NCBI GenBank assembly: GCA_014239505.1
Contig: JAAZYT010000160.1
Span: forward strand, 1-18,195
Direction: 5' to 3'
Source: Fidelibacterota bacterium
Lineage (GTDB): Bacteria; Fidelibacterota; Marinisomatia; Marinisomatales; TCS55
Length of the DNA stretch: 18,195 nucleotides
Shown here: one piece after another, positions 16,433 through 18,195 of the stretch
Layout: each line of letters opens with the position of its first letter
Position numbering within the stretch: the first letter of the stretch is position 1
Position numbers and translations under genes: made by a program
The notes under the pieces: generated by a model
What the model was told of the DNA's origin: nothing
Seen by the model: only the letters and a program-made list of their open reading frames with translations
Database searches by the model: none

Positions 16433-17260
16433 CTATTTTTTACTTAAACCGCGAATGTAAATATCTTTGTGTGCTGGATCTATCTCAGAAAGACGAAGCA
16501 ACATTTCTTTTTGGCCTAATAAATTTAAACGGTTAACGAGTTTCTCCCTGTGAGCATTAATAAAATATAGTGTTCTTCCAGTTGGAAATTGGCGAAAAAC
16601 AATTTCGAATCCTTCCATCATAAGTTTGAACTCATTTAATGCGTCATCGGGGTTGCCTTGATCAAAAAGATCCATGGCCACATAAAATGCAAAACGAGCT
16701 TCACGAAGGCCTTTATTGCCAGTAACTTCTTTTAATAATTGTACGCGAGAACTCCATCCTTTTGGATAATCAGAAGCCATACCTCTTAATGCGATTTCAC
16801 GAGCTTGTCCATAACCATAATTACCACCATAAAACTCATAAGTATCCATCCATCCAGCTAAAATAGCATAAGCATAATATGCAAAAAAGCTACCTAATGG
16901 ATCAAAAATAACTGGATCAAACTGTATTGAATTTCCACCATTGTAATGAAACTGAAGTGCCTTATCAAAATATCTGATATCTGACCCATCAGAGACCAAT
17001 ACTTGTGCATGAAAGGTTTCCATGCCACCTTTTTGAGCAACGCCTTGAAAAACAATAGATATATTAAGAGGAATATTTAGACCCTGAAATTTATCATCCC
17101 ATAGTTGTCCTCCAAAGAAACGCCTTACTTCATCTCGAATTGATGAGACTTTTTGTCGTTCGCTAGCACGAAGAAGTCTATCATCTACTGTAACTTCAAC
17201 TTTCCCAAATTGACCTATTAGTAATGATGATAAGATTAATAGTGAGATAAGAGTTCTCAT
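16433..17260 (-). CDS. Exported DUF4835 family protein (PorD-like)
   Basis: A 275-residue protein with a signal peptide (MRTLISLLILSSLLIG|Q), so periplasmic or outer-membrane associated. The central block LGSFFAYYAYAILAGWMDTY (122-141), then FYGGNYGYGQAREIA (143-157) and GWSSRVQLL (168-176), matches the DUF4835 signature (a YYAY segment, an aromatic/Gly-Gly turn and a following helix). The C-terminal half (ARFAFYVAMDLFDQGNPDDALNEFKLMM, then FPTGRTLYFINAHREKL) is also family-like. In Bacteroidota this family is named PorD and linked to the type IX secretion system, although its mechanism is unclear. No other T9SS gene lies in the window, so the role here is tentative. No ribosome binding site is visible before the ATG at 17260. 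The gene is convergent with GT2, with no base between stops, and divergent from the hydrolase gene. Confidence 0.75.
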   Translation of the reverse strand: MRTLISLLILSSLLIGQFGKVEVTVDDRLLRASERQKVSSIRDEVRRFFGGQLWDDKFQGLNIPLNISIVFQGVAQKGGMETFHAQVLVSDGSDIRYFDKALQFHYNGGNSIQFDPVIFDPLGSFFAYYAYAILAGWMDTYEFYGGNYGYGQAREIALRGMASDYPKGWSSRVQLLKEVTGNKGLREARFAFYVAMDLFDQGNPDDALNEFKLMMEGFEIVFRQFPTGRTLYFINAHREKLVNRLNLLGQKEMLLRLSEIDPAHKDIYIRGLSKK

Positions 17261-17285
17261 AGATGGAAACTAAGGGAATTTCCTG

Positions 17286-17343
17286 ACCAAAAAAAGTATC
17301 ATCGGTTTAAATCGTGCACCACAATCGTTGGGGTTTTTTTGGT
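17286..17343. repeat. 10-bp perfect inverted repeat with A7/T7 arms in a divergent promoter region
   Basis: ACCAAAAAAA (17286-17295) and TTTTTTTGGT (17334-17343) are exact reverse complements separated by 38 nt. They lie in the 108-nt gap between the DUF4835 gene and the metallo-hydrolase gene. Just before the right arm, CC-CAA (with a mismatched A, 17319-17324) can pair with TTGGGG (17328-17333) around a TCG loop. On the plus strand this is followed by T7, which resembles a short terminator or attenuator. A protein-binding site or chance from A/T runs are alternatives. Confidence 0.3.
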
Positions 17344-17352
17344 TGAGGAATA

Positions 17353-17376
17353 ATGGGTAGATTTAAGTATGATTAA
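17353..17376 (+). other. Possible 8-codon leader ORF overlapping the metallo-hydrolase start
   Basis: ATG at 17353 opens MGRFKYD and stops at TAA 17374-17376, overlapping the ATG at 17369 in another frame. GAGGAA (17345-17350) sits just upstream: 2 nt from this ATG (close) and 18 nt from the hydrolase ATG (too far). It may be a translated leader that delivers ribosomes to the hydrolase start, or a coincidence. Confidence 0.2.
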
Positions 17377-18195
17377 CCGTGTGAGATTATTATTTATTTT
17401 TATTGGATATATTTATTCACAGGGCACCAGTGGGATTGATTCATTAAGCATTATTTCAGATAGTTGGTGTAAAGATTTACCACGTGCCATTTATGCGAGT
17501 CTTGAACCAGTACCTGTATCAAGTGAATGGTTTTTGGTTTATAAATTAGAAAATGATGTTTTTGCCATACATGAGCCACGCCAGTGGCAAGAGGTAATCT
17601 CTTATCTAATTTTAGGCAAAGAAAAAGCCCTGCTTTTCGATACGGGAAATGGTATAGGTAAAATAAGTGGAGTAGTGAATGAACTTACAAGCTTACCTGT
17701 GATTGTAATTAATTCACATACACATTTTGACCATATTGGTGGTAATTCAGAATTCCGAGATATTCTTGCAATGGATACGGATTATACCAAAAATAACTCT
17801 GGTGGATATTCCAATGAACTAGTTTGGGAAGAAGTATCAAAAGAAGCATTATGTGGTGCACTCCCTGATGATATAAATATCTCAACATATCATACACCCA
17901 ATTTTAAAGTAAAAAAATTCATAAGGGATGGTTATAAAATCGATTTGGGCGGCCGTATTCTTGAAGTATTGAGCACCCCCGGGCATACACCTGATGCAAT
18001 TTCAATCCTCGACTCAGACTTAGGACTACTTTGGGTTGGAGATTTGTATTATGATGGCCCTATTTGGTTATTTGCACCCGAAACAGACTTAGATGCTTAT
18101 TATCAATCGGTTGAACGCCTTTCTAATATAGTAGAGCATTTAAATACTTTGCATCCGGCACACAATGGACCAATTGCCGATCCTGGATCCTTAAA
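17369..18195 (+). CDS. Exported metallo-beta-lactamase-fold hydrolase, N-terminal 275 residues (cut by right edge)
   Basis: I translated this directly; the frame stays open to the window end. Residues 1-18 look like a signal peptide (MINRVRLLFIFIGYIYSQ), suggesting a periplasmic or exported enzyme. The metallo-beta-lactamase metal site is complete: H117-T-H119-F-D121-H122 followed by IGG, H206 in STPGHTPDAIS, D225 in VGDLYY and H265 in LHPAHN. The fold should bind two metal ions, usually zinc, and hydrolyse an ester, thioester, lactone or phosphoester bond; the family is too broad to name a substrate. GKEKALLFDTGNGIGK (83-98) is the usual beta-strand and loop before the metal motif. No in-frame start lies upstream (TAA at 17351). 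The ribosome binding site is unclear because GAGGAA is 18 nt away. Annotation as an antibiotic lactamase would not be justified from sequence. Confidence 0.88.
   Translation, partial: MINRVRLLFIFIGYIYSQGTSGIDSLSIISDSWCKDLPRAIYASLEPVPVSSEWFLVYKLENDVFAIHEPRQWQEVISYLILGKEKALLFDTGNGIGKISGVVNELTSLPVIVINSHTHFDHIGGNSEFRDILAMDTDYTKNNSGGYSNELVWEEVSKEALCGALPDDINISTYHTPNFKVKKFIRDGYKIDLGGRILEVLSTPGHTPDAISILDSDLGLLWVGDLYYDGPIWLFAPETDLDAYYQSVERLSNIVEHLNTLHPAHNGPIADPGSL

Noticed and set aside
17328..17365. Sigma70-like or Bacteroidota-type (TAnnTTTG) promoter for the metallo-hydrolase gene
   Set aside because: TTGGGG/TAATGG matches poorly, and the TAGATTTA element lies too close to the ATG with a wrong distance to any TTTG.
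17709..17897. Minus-strand open frame of 62 codons
   Set aside because: It is antisense to the metal-site region of the metallo-hydrolase, whose HTHFDH and neighbouring motifs prove the plus-strand frame.
1..18195. Mobile element, defence system, CRISPR array or biosynthetic cluster
   Set aside because: No transposase, integrase, nuclease-effector pair, repeat-spacer array or synthase genes are visible; all genes fit housekeeping, transport or envelope roles.
17369..18195. Reading the metallo-hydrolase as an antibiotic beta-lactamase
   Set aside because: The metal motif defines only the superfamily; nothing beyond it points to beta-lactam hydrolysis.

Overview
The window looks like a compact chromosomal segment of a marine FCB-group bacterium. 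My best guess is Candidatus Marinimicrobia (SAR406) or a close relative. The reasons are AT-rich coding DNA, short signal peptides ending in forms such as LIAQ or LIGQ, a SusC/SusD pair, a Bacteroidota-style ValRS, a DUF2723 membrane glycosyltransferase and a DUF4835 (PorD-like) protein, all with tiny intergenic gaps. This placement is an inference from gene content and style; no rRNA or other taxonomic marker is present. I see no tRNA, rRNA, CRISPR array, insertion sequence, integrase or phage gene, and no gap without a gene longer than about 190 bases.

Layout. (1) 1-3984, minus strand: a SusC-like TonB-dependent receptor followed 12 nt later by a SusD-like lipoprotein that runs off the left edge. 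Together they form an outer-membrane import system for an unidentified oligomeric nutrient. Both genes have strong AGGAGG ribosome binding sites, and the SusD site starts at the last base of the SusC stop codon. (2) 3985-4171: a divergent control region with a sigma70-like promoter and a GGAA...TTCC inverted repeat in the SusC leader. (3) 4172-5807, plus strand: a two-TM potassium channel with RCK domains, then, 7 nt later, a stand-alone cyclic-nucleotide-binding domain protein, possibly a split ligand-gated channel. (4) 5853-11917, plus strand: valS, a secreted DUF4139 protein (start overlaps the valS stop) and recG (start immediately after the DUF4139 stop). (5) 12020-16432, plus strand: a DUF1844 protein, a DUF2723/TMEM260-like polytopic glycosyltransferase and a GT2 glycosyltransferase, probably acting in envelope or protein glycosylation. 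(6) 16433-17260, minus strand: a DUF4835/PorD-like exported protein, convergent with the GT2 gene with no base between the two stop codons. (7) 17369-18195, plus strand: the first 275 codons of an exported metallo-beta-lactamase-fold hydrolase, cut by the right edge.

Most of the window is housekeeping or envelope biology, and I do not see a clear new defence, mobile or biosynthetic system. The points most worth a second look are the split channel/cNMP-sensor pair, the Thr replacing the first His of the ValRS HIGH motif, the DUF1844-DUF2723-GT2 block, the PorD-like protein in a probable non-Bacteroidota genome, and several leader inverted repeats (SusC, GT2 and metallo-hydrolase genes).
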